Source: an uncultured Eubacteriales bacterium
GTDB lineage: Bacteria; Bacillota; Clostridia; Lachnospirales; Lachnospiraceae
Length of the DNA stretch: 64,000 bases
NCBI GenBank assembly: GCA_900542465.1
Contig: UQNS01000001.1
Location: 124,001 to 188,000, forward strand
Direction: 5' to 3'
The notes below the pieces were generated by a model. The model was not told the origin of the DNA. It saw only the letters and a program-made list of their open reading frames with translations, and did not search any database. Shown one piece after another: positions 8,427-17,548 of the stretch. Made by a program: the position numbers and the translations under genes. How positions within the stretch are numbered: position 1 is the stretch's first letter; every line of letters begins with the position of its first letter.

Positions 8427-9983
8427 ATGATTTGTCCTAAGTGTGGCAGAAATATAGAAGGAAATTCATGCCCTTATTGTGATGAACTTGAGATCTACGA
8501 CCGGACTCAGGAATATATGGAAAGAAGGGCCCGATATGTTAAAGAGCTTCAGGAAGAAGAGTCTGAAAAGGAAGTAACGGGCCCTTTCGTGCGTAAAAAG
8601 AAAAAGTTCAGAACAGGAGCTTTTTCTTTTAGACGTCTAATAGTTCCTTTAGCTGTAGCGGGAGGCGGGATCGCGGCAGCAGGGCTTATATTTGCTAACG
8701 TAGATCTCACGAAAAGAAAAACATATTCCGGCAGCCTTTACTTTACAAGTCAGGGACAGGTATTAAAGATTGGGAAAAGCAGTACAAGCACAGCAGGCAA
8801 GTCGGATGAACTTGCTTACTCGGCTAACAGAACTGCTTTTTTCACTGTTAAGATCCCTGAGGCTCTGGCTAAACGCAAGTCAGTGAAGCTTGACTCATAT
8901 ATGACAGACAATAAGGGAAGCATATTTGCGGGAACAGGTTATGATTCCGCTGCAGATGTCAATAAATATGTTTTGTATATATGGGATAATAACGGGAATT
9001 ACGCAAAAATAGCAGAATCCCAAGGACTTATCGGATTAAAATATATAAGCGTCAGAAAAGAAGTTCTTTATACTTCCACATCTGTTGTAAACGACCAGGG
9101 CGGTCTGGGGAAGGCGGCTTTAAACCTGTACAGGCTCAGCGGCTTATCAGGAACTAAGGCGGATGGAAAAAACAGTCAGCTTTCTGATTCGATATCTGAT
9201 GTAAGTGTATATGAATCAATAAATAAAGTTATTTATTTAGATACCGCAGGAGGTCTGTACTGGGCCGGCATTGAAAGCCCTGAAACAAGAGTAAACATAG
9301 GAGGATCGGTATCCAGATTTGAGACAGAAAATCCGTTGAGTGACAACGAATTTATCAAAAATGAGAATCTGATAAATTCTAATCCGGACGCGGACAGCAT
9401 ATGCTATCTGGACGGAAGATCATGGAAGCTTTTTGATCTTAATGATTTCGGAAGGATAGACCTTGGATCAGGTAACGATACATCGGCTAATTTTGTTTAT
9501 GACAAAAAGAACAGGTATGTATATAAAATATCGGGAGGAGGCCTGTCTATAGCAAGAGATCCGTCAGGGAATAAAGATGAAAGCGTTAATTATGAGCTTT
9601 TAGAAAAGGATCTTATTCAGACGAGCTATATCTGGTTCGATGACGACAGCAGCCTCATCTACACTGATAAAAATGGTGCAGTAAAGGTAAACGGTAAGTC
9701 GGGAACAAAAACTATCTCAACAGGAGCGGAGGATGGAAGTCTGCTGAGAGTGCAAAATTCCAATGGCTATATTTTCAAAAGTGCAGGCGCTCTGAACTAT
9801 GCAAGGAATGCAAAAGCAAAGCCATATACCATAGCATCAGATATCGGACACATAACAAAAGCAGGATTTTTTGATAATAATATTTATATGCTCATAGGCA
9901 GTGAACTGAAAAGTGTAAGCAGTAAAGGCGGAGATATTGCTGTTGTAGGAAGATGTGAAGAATTCTGGGTGGGTGAAAATTGA
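8427..9983 (+). CDS. Zinc-ribbon membrane protein with large repeat-like outer domain
   Basis: The function is not known. The protein opens with a compact zinc ribbon, Cys3-x2-Cys6 and Cys15-x2-Cys18, followed by a charged cytosolic segment (residues 20-70) and one membrane helix (about 71-90, LIVPLAVAGGGIAAAGLIFA). The remaining 420 residues are probably outside the cell and are rich in short beta-strand-like stretches with aromatic-Asp-Gly turns (YIWDNNG, ICYLDGRSW, LIYTDKNG), suggesting a beta-propeller-like or DUF5050-like fold. It lies 22 bases after glyS and overlaps rarA, so it is co-transcribed with rarA and the DUF5717/5716 pair. A role as a membrane sensor is a guess from topology. 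Confidence 0.75.
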   Translation: MICPKCGRNIEGNSCPYCDELEIYDRTQEYMERRARYVKELQEEESEKEVTGPFVRKKKKFRTGAFSFRRLIVPLAVAGGGIAAAGLIFANVDLTKRKTYSGSLYFTSQGQVLKIGKSSTSTAGKSDELAYSANRTAFFTVKIPEALAKRKSVKLDSYMTDNKGSIFAGTGYDSAADVNKYVLYIWDNNGNYAKIAESQGLIGLKYISVRKEVLYTSTSVVNDQGGLGKAALNLYRLSGLSGTKADGKNSQLSDSISDVSVYESINKVIYLDTAGGLYWAGIESPETRVNIGGSVSRFETENPLSDNEFIKNENLINSNPDADSICYLDGRSWKLFDLNDFGRIDLGSGNDTSANFVYDKKNRYVYKISGGGLSIARDPSGNKDESVNYELLEKDLIQTSYIWFDDDSSLIYTDKNGAVKVNGKSGTKTISTGAEDGSLLRVQNSNGYIFKSAGALNYARNAKAKPYTIASDIGHITKAGFFDNNIYMLIGSELKSVSSKGGDIAVVGRCEEFWVGEN

Positions 9984-11308
9984 TGGATCTATTTGATTAT
10001 ATGATGGAAAAAGAGACGAGTGCCAAGGCACCTCTGGCAGCCAGAATGAGGCCGGATACACTTGATGAAGTGCTAGGACAGGAACACATCCTGGGGCCAG
10101 ACAAGCTGCTTAGCCGAGCTATAAAGGCTGATTCTATCAGTTCTCTTATTTTCTGGGGACCGCCCGGAACCGGAAAGACCACATTGGCACATGTAATAGC
10201 GAGATCTTCAAGATCAGAGTTCAGACAGATCAATGCTACTACAGCGGGTAAGAAGGACATGGAAGAAGCAGTCGCTTCAGCCAGATCAGATCTTGCCATG
10301 TACGGAAAGAAAACTATACTATTTATCGATGAGATTCATCGATTTAATAAAAGCCAGCAGGACTATCTTCTTCCTTATGTTGAGGATGGGACTATCATAC
10401 TTATAGGAGCGACCACAGAAAATCCCTATTTTGAAGTGAATCAGGCGCTTATATCAAGGTCTATGCTTTTTGAACTGAGACCAATATGCAAAGGAGACAT
10501 TAAAAAACTTCTGAAGAGAGCCTGCAATGATGAAAAAAGAGGACTGGGCAGTCTGAAGCCCAGGGTAGAAGAAGAGGCGTTGGATTTTCTTGCTGATGTC
10601 ACTGATGGTGATGCAAGATCTGCTCTTAATGCTCTGGAGCTTGCCGTCATTACTACAGATCCGTCAGAAGACGGAAGGGTCCGCATAGGACTGAAGGAAG
10701 TAAGTGAGTCAGTTCAGAAGAAAAAACTCAGGTATGATAAAGATGGAGATAACCATTACGATACGGTCTCTGCTTTTATTAAGTCGATGAGAGGGTCTGA
10801 CCCGGATGCAGCTGTTTATTATCTGGCAAGAATGCTGGAAGCAGGAGAAGACATCAGATTCATAGCAAGGAGAATAATGATCGCAGCGGCGGAAGATGTG
10901 GGAAATGCGGATCCGAAGGCTTTAACTCTTGCTGTATCAGCTTCGCTGGCAGTTGAGAGGATTGGCATGCCGGAGTCCAGGATAATCCTTTCTCAGGCGG
11001 CTATATATGTAGCTTGTGCGCCTAAGAGCAATGCATCCTATACCGCGATAGATGAAGCGCTTTCACAGGTAAGAAAGGGCAGGACCTATGAGGTTCCAAA
11101 ACACTTAAAGGATGCTCACTATAAAGGGGCCGGAGGACTGGGACATGGGGAAGGGTATAAATATGTCCATATGTATCCCGGTAATTATGTGGAACAGCAG
11201 TATCTGCCGGATGAATTAGCCGGTATGAAATTTTTTGATCCCACAGATAATGGATATGAGAAAAGGATAAAGGACTACTTGAAAGATATTGGAGGGAGAG
11301 AAGATTGA
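9983..11308 (+). CDS. rarA: Replication-associated recombination protein A (RarA/MgsA)
   Basis: RarA is a AAA+ ATPase related to clamp loaders that works at stalled replication forks and single-stranded DNA gaps. It starts with LAARMRPDTLDEVLGQEHILG and has Walker A (FWGPPGTGKTT), Walker B (ILFIDEIHRFNKSQQD), and the sensor segment IGATTENPYFEVNQALISRS. The family C-terminal region includes IKSMRGSDPDAAVYYLARMLEAGEDIRFIARR and GYKYVHMYPGNYVEQQYLP. The length of 441 residues is usual. The ATG at 9983 shares one base with the preceding stop (TGATG), which fits better than the adjacent TTG. The next gene starts before this one ends, so all three are coupled. Confidence 0.95.
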   Translation: MDLFDYMMEKETSAKAPLAARMRPDTLDEVLGQEHILGPDKLLSRAIKADSISSLIFWGPPGTGKTTLAHVIARSSRSEFRQINATTAGKKDMEEAVASARSDLAMYGKKTILFIDEIHRFNKSQQDYLLPYVEDGTIILIGATTENPYFEVNQALISRSMLFELRPICKGDIKKLLKRACNDEKRGLGSLKPRVEEEALDFLADVTDGDARSALNALELAVITTDPSEDGRVRIGLKEVSESVQKKKLRYDKDGDNHYDTVSAFIKSMRGSDPDAAVYYLARMLEAGEDIRFIARRIMIAAAEDVGNADPKALTLAVSASLAVERIGMPESRIILSQAAIYVACAPKSNASYTAIDEALSQVRKGRTYEVPKHLKDAHYKGAGGLGHGEGYKYVHMYPGNYVEQQYLPDELAGMKFFDPTDNGYEKRIKDYLKDIGGRED

Positions 11309-14300
11309 AGGATTATATAAAGCGCCTCGCCAGAGGCGAGTTCGAATATAAAATCCCGGTGCTGGAATCTATTCAGTCACTTCAATCACAGATAATCGAG
11401 GATAGTGAAAATAAATTTACCTTTGAGGTGAAGGCAAGCGGAGAGATCACAGGAACAGTCTATTCAACTAATCCGAGAGTCCATACGAGCGGAGCCTTCA
11501 GAGGCGATATTACCAATGTTGAGATCTTGGTCGATTCGATAGGATCCAGACCCGGAGATGAGATAGAGGGGCTTATCTGCGTTGTAACATCAGCAGGTCA
11601 GAAGGATGTACCGTTCAAATTCAGTGTTATAAGAAAAAAAATTACCGGAGACGGATACAGCGTAGAGGATATGGAATCATTCTCTGAGCTTGCTTCGTCA
11701 GATATAAAAAAAGCTGAGGAGGTATTTATCGATCCGCAGTTTGCTAACGTAGTTCTGCGGGATAATGTAAGGCTTAATGCACTTTACGAAGAGCTTGTAC
11801 CGAAAAGAGCCCCGGGATTTGCGCTCAGAAATTTTCTGGCTGCCTCAGGAAGAGAAAAGTATATTCCGGATATTGAACATGAAGAGAAAAAGCCTGAAGG
11901 ATCGGATACAGAAGAGAGGACCGGAAAAACATACTTCTCTGAATTTATATCAAAATGGAATAGATTAAAAATAGAACTTACCAGAGGATACTTAGATTTC
12001 AGAATGAAGAAAATAAGTATTGAAGACTGGATCATCCATGGACTGGATATTATCTCCAGACCGGATTTTTTAAACCTTTATAATCTGGAGCCTGAAGAAA
12101 AAAGAGCATATCTGGAGATGAATGTAGCGAGAGCGATGCTCCTGGCGCTTAAAGGTGAAGGAGAGGATGCAAAAAGGCTGATCGTAGGCGAAAGAGATGG
12201 TCTTCTGGAAGACAGACATAAGGCAGGAGTCCTTTATTATACGGCCATGTATATACATACCATTGCGGAAGGTATCAATGGAGATATTGAATCTGCAAGA
12301 AAAGAGTTTTTTAATGCGATAGATAAGTCTGATACACCATGGCAGGTACTTATCTATCAGTATCATCTCGATAAAGATGCGGAGGAGAATGCAAGTATAT
12401 GGCTCACCAGATTCAAGGATGCCTTTAATAAAGGCTGTACGAGTCCGATATTATACCTTGAAGCGATCAGGATAATCAACAGACAGCCGGCTCTCCTCAG
12501 GGTATTAAATGCTTTTGAGACCCAGGTGATCAGGTTCGCTTATCGCTACAAACTCATGGAGTCTAATGCAACGACCAGATTTACGGAGCTTGTTTCCGAA
12601 GAAAATAAAACGGATCTGACACATCTTCATTGTCTGAAATGTCTTTATGATGAATATAATTCAGATGAGATACTTGTGACTCTTTGCTCTAAAATGATCA
12701 TGGAAAATCTTATAGGTGAGAGATATGCGCCTGTTTATGAAAGGGCAATAAAGCGCCAGCTTAAGATAACACGCCTTTTTGAGTATTATCTTATGAGTAT
12801 CTGCGGTACAGAGGTCAAGAAGATCCCTGAGATGGTCCTAAGGTATTTTGTATATGATTCAGGGATAGACCAGAATGTAAAAGCGTATCTCTATGCCTAT
12901 ATGGTAAATATTCGAAATGAAGAGCCTGAGATATTTAGTCTGTACAGAAATAATATTATTCTTTTTACTAAAGAAAGGCTTGCAAATGGATTTATAGATG
13001 ACTACCTTATTGTGCTCTACAGGTGGCTTTGGGATGAAGAAACTCGGTTTATAGATGAGAATTATGCATTGCAGATATTTAAGCTGAGACATACCTATAA
13101 AGTGAACATTGGATCCGACAAGCCGGTATCAATGCGCATTCGTCATCTAAAGTTCAACAGATCAAGAAATGTACCGATAAAGGACTGCTGTACATATGCA
13201 TTTATCCTTGCTGACACAGACAGACTGGATAAGGAGTGCGTCATAACCTTTGAAGACAGATGTGGAAATATCTATACGGACAAGGCGTTTGAATACAGAA
13301 TGGAAAAGATTCTTGACTCAGAACATCCTGTCATACTAAATGAAGAACTCTGCGTTTCGGACCCATTCTATAATCTCAGCAAATATAAGGAAGCGTTAGC
13401 AGCCCAGGATGAAGCGGGCGCCATAGTATATGCCAAGAGCCTGATCGTATATGACTGGATCGCAGCATCTTTTGAAGAGGAACTGCGTCAGGTCATTTAC
13501 GGAGGATCTGATGTAGGCATGCCATCAGATGGAGGTCCTGACTCAGTGATCATAAAGAGTCAGAACCATGTACTTGCAGAATTAGAGGACGAACTGACAC
13601 GTATGCTGTTTATCAAGGAAGGGCCTGAGATTACGGGACCTGTATTTAGTAAGATACGTGATATGGGGGGAAAAGGACTTGTTGAGGATGCATATGTTGC
13701 GTACCAGGCATTCCTTTATTTCGTGAAGGAGAAACCGGCAGATGATCAGATATTTGATATTATCCTTAAGAGAGTAAAGGATGGAAAGAAGCAGCTGCCT
13801 CTGGAACTTGCGGCATTACTTAAACACAATGCGGCAAGTTCAGCAAAACTTAATGAAGAGGAGGCGAAACTCTACGGCCTCGTTCTGGAAGCTTTTCTGG
13901 ATAAAGGCTACGTTCTTGAATTTTTTAAGGATATTAACAAGGCAATAAAACTGCCTGAGCTTATTGGAGACAAAACAGTCATAGAGTACAGAGACCTGCC
14001 TGACCAGAGCATATGGTTCGACTTTAGCACGGGAAGACTGAAAGGCAAGAGAATAAAGGCAAAGGAAATGTTCTGCGGAATATATACTTATGTACTTACC
14101 CTGTTCGAAAATGAAAAGGCAGAGTTCACAGTAAATGTAATAAACGAAGAGAAGTTAAGCGCAGGTGACAACGGTGCCGGCAACATATTGTGTCATGGAC
14201 AGGTCTATTTTGACAACAGATCAAGGTCTGAGGACCATGTGTTTACACAGCTGAATAAAATAAGCAGGGATCTGGCGCAGCCGGCATACAGGTCTTATGG

Positions 14301-14394
14301 AAAAGATGAGCATCCGGGAGAGGGAGCTAAGGAGGCACTTGATGAACTTCTGGCAGATCAGGCATTAAACAGGCAGATGTTTGAAATTATTTAG
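11305..14394 (+). CDS. Very large uncharacterised protein, DUF5717-like
   Basis: I believe this matches DUF5717, a family of unknown function best known from Lachnospiraceae; that is from memory. The 1029 residues have no signal peptide or membrane helix. Residues 1-115 look like a beta-sandwich (ITGTVYSTNPRVHTSGAF, EGLICVVTSAGQKDVPFKF). Most of 130-570 and 720-860 is helical and solenoid-like, with TPR-flavoured stretches such as VLYYTAMYIHTIAEG. Beta-rich modules return near 615-670 and 870-980. The start is TTG at 11305, supported by GGAGGGAG six bases ahead and a four-base overlap with rarA. It is followed by the DUF5716-like gene after 11 bases. A scaffold role is only an inference from its shape. 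Confidence 0.8.
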   Translation: MKDYIKRLARGEFEYKIPVLESIQSLQSQIIEDSENKFTFEVKASGEITGTVYSTNPRVHTSGAFRGDITNVEILVDSIGSRPGDEIEGLICVVTSAGQKDVPFKFSVIRKKITGDGYSVEDMESFSELASSDIKKAEEVFIDPQFANVVLRDNVRLNALYEELVPKRAPGFALRNFLAASGREKYIPDIEHEEKKPEGSDTEERTGKTYFSEFISKWNRLKIELTRGYLDFRMKKISIEDWIIHGLDIISRPDFLNLYNLEPEEKRAYLEMNVARAMLLALKGEGEDAKRLIVGERDGLLEDRHKAGVLYYTAMYIHTIAEGINGDIESARKEFFNAIDKSDTPWQVLIYQYHLDKDAEENASIWLTRFKDAFNKGCTSPILYLEAIRIINRQPALLRVLNAFETQVIRFAYRYKLMESNATTRFTELVSEENKTDLTHLHCLKCLYDEYNSDEILVTLCSKMIMENLIGERYAPVYERAIKRQLKITRLFEYYLMSICGTEVKKIPEMVLRYFVYDSGIDQNVKAYLYAYMVNIRNEEPEIFSLYRNNIILFTKERLANGFIDDYLIVLYRWLWDEETRFIDENYALQIFKLRHTYKVNIGSDKPVSMRIRHLKFNRSRNVPIKDCCTYAFILADTDRLDKECVITFEDRCGNIYTDKAFEYRMEKILDSEHPVILNEELCVSDPFYNLSKYKEALAAQDEAGAIVYAKSLIVYDWIAASFEEELRQVIYGGSDVGMPSDGGPDSVIIKSQNHVLAELEDELTRMLFIKEGPEITGPVFSKIRDMGGKGLVEDAYVAYQAFLYFVKEKPADDQIFDIILKRVKDGKKQLPLELAALLKHNAASSAKLNEEEAKLYGLVLEAFLDKGYVLEFFKDINKAIKLPELIGDKTVIEYRDLPDQSIWFDFSTGRLKGKRIKAKEMFCGIYTYVLTLFENEKAEFTVNVINEEKLSAGDNGAGNILCHGQVYFDNRSRSEDHVFTQLNKISRDLAQPAYRSYGKDEHPGEGAKEALDELLADQALNRQMFEII

Positions 14395-14405
14395 AGGAAT
14401 ACATT

Positions 14406-16433
14406 ATGGAAGCAAATGGATTATTCTTAGGCATAGACATTGATGAGGAAATATCGCAGGTATGCTATTACGATGTTGAAAAGAGGTCGGTGCAGACTGT
14501 TTATAAAAGCGGAGATGATCCGAATTTTCTAAATTCATTATGCCTGTCGGATATTTTAAAAGATAAAGAAACGAGTTACAGGGCGATCCAGCACCTTCTG
14601 GGAGCCCTGATCAATGCCGCCAAAATTCAGACGGACCTTAATGTAATATCAGCTATCTGTATATGTCTGCATGATTACAGGGATGAAGTAAGGGAAGTGT
14701 TTCACAGGGCGCTGGCCTTGCTGGGGATCCCCAGAGATAGATATACCCTTCTCGGGGAGGAAGAAACATTTGCTTTTTATGCCTTTAGTTCTGAACCTGC
14801 GCTTGTCGCTCAGGGAACAGTATTATATAACTTTAAAGATACGGAGCTTACTGCTTGCTTTCTGACAAGAGTGAATTACAAGGGAACGACAGTTCTTCGT
14901 GAAGTTAATGACGTGACGAGTTCCGACCTGCTGAGAGCCGTTGCGGGAAAAGAGAGGACTCTTGACGATGTAGGGGATGAGCTGCTTGATTTTTTCGACA
15001 GGACATTGAAAGAAAACCAAGTATCCAGTGTTTATCTGACAGGGAGAGGATTTGATGAGGAAAACATACCCAGACCTCTTCTTTTGAAGCTGGGCACGGG
15101 AGGTCACAGGATATTTGTGGGCCAGAACCTTTTTGTGAAGGGGGCCTGTATTTGCGCTTTGGCTATGAAGGTCCCTATGGCAGACCCCTTCAGAAGCGCA
15201 GGAATATTCAGGAATGTCAGTTTGTCAGAGCATGGAACGATGTCAGGCGGCGGCAGATTTTCTATGTGTATCATGGCCTGCAGAAACAGGATCACAAGCA
15301 GTATTGCCGTAAAGACGTATACAAATGGAAGTTCGGGATGGCATATACTGGTAAGGCCGGGAACAAATATTGATGAAGCCTCTGCTGAATTGGAGTGTCT
15401 GCTTTCAGACGATAACTATATCCTTTTTGAGATCGAACCGCTGGGAGCACCCAAGAGGATAGAAGCCTTCGAACTGGCGGGCTTTCCAAGGCGTGACAGC
15501 AAGACCACAAGGATCAAGCTATGGATGAGTTTCGTCGATGAAGATACTCTTAAGATAACTGCAAGAGATATAGGATTTGGTGAAGAGGAGAAGGCTACGC
15601 TGGCAGAAGTCAGTGAGACATTTGATCTCAGACCGGGAGAGTACAGACCATATTCCGGGATCAAAACAAAGGGAATAATACTGTCCGGAAGCCACAGAGC
15701 AATGAGCCCATATATATTCCCTGATACAGGAAGAAGTATATATACGGCGGAAGAGCTGGTACATTATTTATATAACAATATATATCTGATAAAAAAGGAT
15801 TTTATTAATGCCGATTTTATCAAGTTTCTGGAGGTCGAGTTAGGAAATGAAGATCTGGCTCAGAAAATGAAAAACCTTGTCGAAAAAGATGCCGGACTTG
15901 GTCTTATGCTTTTGACACTATTCAAAGAAGTAGATTATTACAGCAATGAGGAAATAAAGATAATCGAGCCCGTCATCGACAGTATAGAAACTGCCAATCC
16001 GTCCCTCAGAAAATTTTCTGTTGCAGCAGCCTATATCAAGAACGGGTGCATCAGCAATGCTCTGAACCTTTTAAATGATATAGATCTTGAAAACAGAGAA
16101 GATATATTGCCGGAAAGCTTCTATGCCAAGGTCGTGCACGGTATAGGCGTATGCAAGGCACGACTGTTTCGATACGAAGAGGCTGCCGAATATTTCGAAA
16201 AGGCCTATGAAGAAGGACAGTTTGAAGAGTCCAGAATGATGGCATTGAGAGCCAGACAGCTTTCTGGTACAGCGCCGGGCGTAAATTATACTAATCTGGA
16301 GTTTGAGGATATTAAAGAAGAAATAGATTTCATCAGAAAAAAAGAAATGGATGAGATCTCCAGACTGAAATTATCGACGGATGAAAAACTGGAGAGGGCA
16401 AAAGAAGATTATATTATTGCTCATTCCTTATAA
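14406..16433 (+). CDS. Degenerate actin/Hsp70-like protein, DUF5716-like
   Basis: This 675-residue protein partners the preceding gene. I believe it matches DUF5716, of unknown function. The N-terminal 260 residues resemble an actin/Hsp70 ATPase fold: LFLGIDIDEEISQVCYYD mirrors the phosphate-1 loop, LLGIPRDRYTLLGEEETFAFYAF the subdomain-B entry seen in DnaK-like proteins, and SSVYLTGRGFDEE the adenosine motif. The glycine-rich phosphate-2 loop is not clear (NFKDTELTACFL), so nucleotide binding may be lost. Residues 520-620 look TPR-like (YEEAAEYFEKAYEEG), and the last 40 form a probable charged coiled coil. AGAGGAA precedes the ATG. Transcription probably stops or resets here, as a new promoter follows. 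Confidence 0.8.
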   Translation: MEANGLFLGIDIDEEISQVCYYDVEKRSVQTVYKSGDDPNFLNSLCLSDILKDKETSYRAIQHLLGALINAAKIQTDLNVISAICICLHDYRDEVREVFHRALALLGIPRDRYTLLGEEETFAFYAFSSEPALVAQGTVLYNFKDTELTACFLTRVNYKGTTVLREVNDVTSSDLLRAVAGKERTLDDVGDELLDFFDRTLKENQVSSVYLTGRGFDEENIPRPLLLKLGTGGHRIFVGQNLFVKGACICALAMKVPMADPFRSAGIFRNVSLSEHGTMSGGGRFSMCIMACRNRITSSIAVKTYTNGSSGWHILVRPGTNIDEASAELECLLSDDNYILFEIEPLGAPKRIEAFELAGFPRRDSKTTRIKLWMSFVDEDTLKITARDIGFGEEEKATLAEVSETFDLRPGEYRPYSGIKTKGIILSGSHRAMSPYIFPDTGRSIYTAEELVHYLYNNIYLIKKDFINADFIKFLEVELGNEDLAQKMKNLVEKDAGLGLMLLTLFKEVDYYSNEEIKIIEPVIDSIETANPSLRKFSVAAAYIKNGCISNALNLLNDIDLENREDILPESFYAKVVHGIGVCKARLFRYEEAAEYFEKAYEEGQFEESRMMALRARQLSGTAPGVNYTNLEFEDIKEEIDFIRKKEMDEISRLKLSTDEKLERAKEDYIIAHSL

Positions 16434-16446
16434 ATTTTAGTACAAT
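16417..16446 (+). promoter_or_regulatory. Likely promoter for pheST
   Basis: TTGCTC (16417-16422) and TACAAT (16441-16446) are 18 bases apart, the -35 lying inside the end of the previous gene. The pheS ATG follows 36 bases after the -10. I see no T-box in this short leader. Confidence 0.55.
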
Positions 16447-16482
16447 AGCAGTTATAAAAAATGCTTTATTTGGAGAAGATAA

Positions 16483-17502
16483 ATGAAAGAAGAACTGAAG
16501 AAATTAACCGATAGAATTATTGAGCAGATAAAGCAGGCCGAACTGCCTGAGATCCTTAATGATATCAGGGTATCAGCACTGGGTAAGAAGGGAGAACTTA
16601 CAAGTCTGCTTAAGAACATGAAAAATGTAGCTCCGGAAGAGCGTGCCGAGGTGGGCAAGATCGTAAATGAAGCAAAAGCATTGATCGAAAAGCACCTGAA
16701 AGATGCAGCAGAAGAGATCAACGCCAGGATGCTTGAATTAAAGATCGAAAGTGAATCCATCGATGTAACGCTGCCGGCCGATAAAACAGAACTTGGACAC
16801 AGACATCCTAACAGGGTCGCACTGGAAGAGGTAGAAAAGATCTTTATCGGTATGGGATATGAGGTCGTTCATGGACCGGAAGTAGAGTATGACTATTATA
16901 ATTTCGAAGCTCTCAACATTCCTGACGGACATCCTGCTAAAGATGAGCAGGATACATTTTATATCAATGACAAGATAGTTCTTCGTACACAGACTTCTCC
17001 TGTGCAGGTTCGTGAAATGGAAAAGGGGCATATCCCTATACGTATGATCGCACCGGGCAGGGTCTTCAGAGCAGATGAGGTAGATGCAACACATTCACCA
17101 TGCTTTCACCAGATCGAGGGTATGGTCATAGATGAGGGTATTACATTTGCCGACTTGAAAGGAACCCTTGCAGAATTTGCCAAGCGTCTTTTTGGAGAAG
17201 ATATAAAAGTCAAGTTCAGGCCCCACCATTTCCCGTTCACAGAGCCTAGTGCCGAGATGGACGTTACCTGCTTCAAATGCGGAGGCAAAGGATGCCGCAT
17301 GTGTAAGGGAGAGGGCTGGATCGAGATCCTTGGCTGTGGAATGATACATCCTAAAGTCCTTGAGAGATGTGGAGTGGATACTGAGAAATACTCCGGTTTT
17401 GCATTTGGCATAGGATTAGAGAGAATCGCACTTCTGAAATATGAGATTGATGATATGCGTCTTCTTTATGAAAATGATATCAGATTCTTAAGGCAATTCT
17501 GA
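16483..17502 (+). CDS. pheS: Phenylalanyl-tRNA synthetase alpha subunit
   Basis: This is the catalytic alpha chain of the alpha2-beta2 enzyme that charges tRNA-Phe. The N-terminal 85 residues form the coiled-coil tRNA-binding arm (VSALGKKGELTSLLKNM). The class II core follows: GHRHPNRVALEEVEKIFIGMGYEV, DTFYINDKIVLRTQTSPVQVR, the motif 2 region RVFRADEVDATHSPCFHQIEG, and FTEPSAEMDV. A cysteine cluster CFKCGGKGCRMCKGEGW precedes motif 3, GFAFGIGLERIALLKY. The length of 339 residues is standard. It is followed by pheT after 46 bases and has its own promoter just upstream. Confidence 0.97.
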   Translation: MKEELKKLTDRIIEQIKQAELPEILNDIRVSALGKKGELTSLLKNMKNVAPEERAEVGKIVNEAKALIEKHLKDAAEEINARMLELKIESESIDVTLPADKTELGHRHPNRVALEEVEKIFIGMGYEVVHGPEVEYDYYNFEALNIPDGHPAKDEQDTFYINDKIVLRTQTSPVQVREMEKGHIPIRMIAPGRVFRADEVDATHSPCFHQIEGMVIDEGITFADLKGTLAEFAKRLFGEDIKVKFRPHHFPFTEPSAEMDVTCFKCGGKGCRMCKGEGWIEILGCGMIHPKVLERCGVDTEKYSGFAFGIGLERIALLKYEIDDMRLLYENDIRFLRQF

Positions 17503-17548
17503 TTTTGTTCATATCGTAAATAAACCAAGTGTGAGAGGTAGTAAATAA

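Noticed and set aside
16447..16482. T-box or other tRNA-sensing leader for pheST
   Set aside because: The leader is about 30 bases and holds no T-box core sequence.
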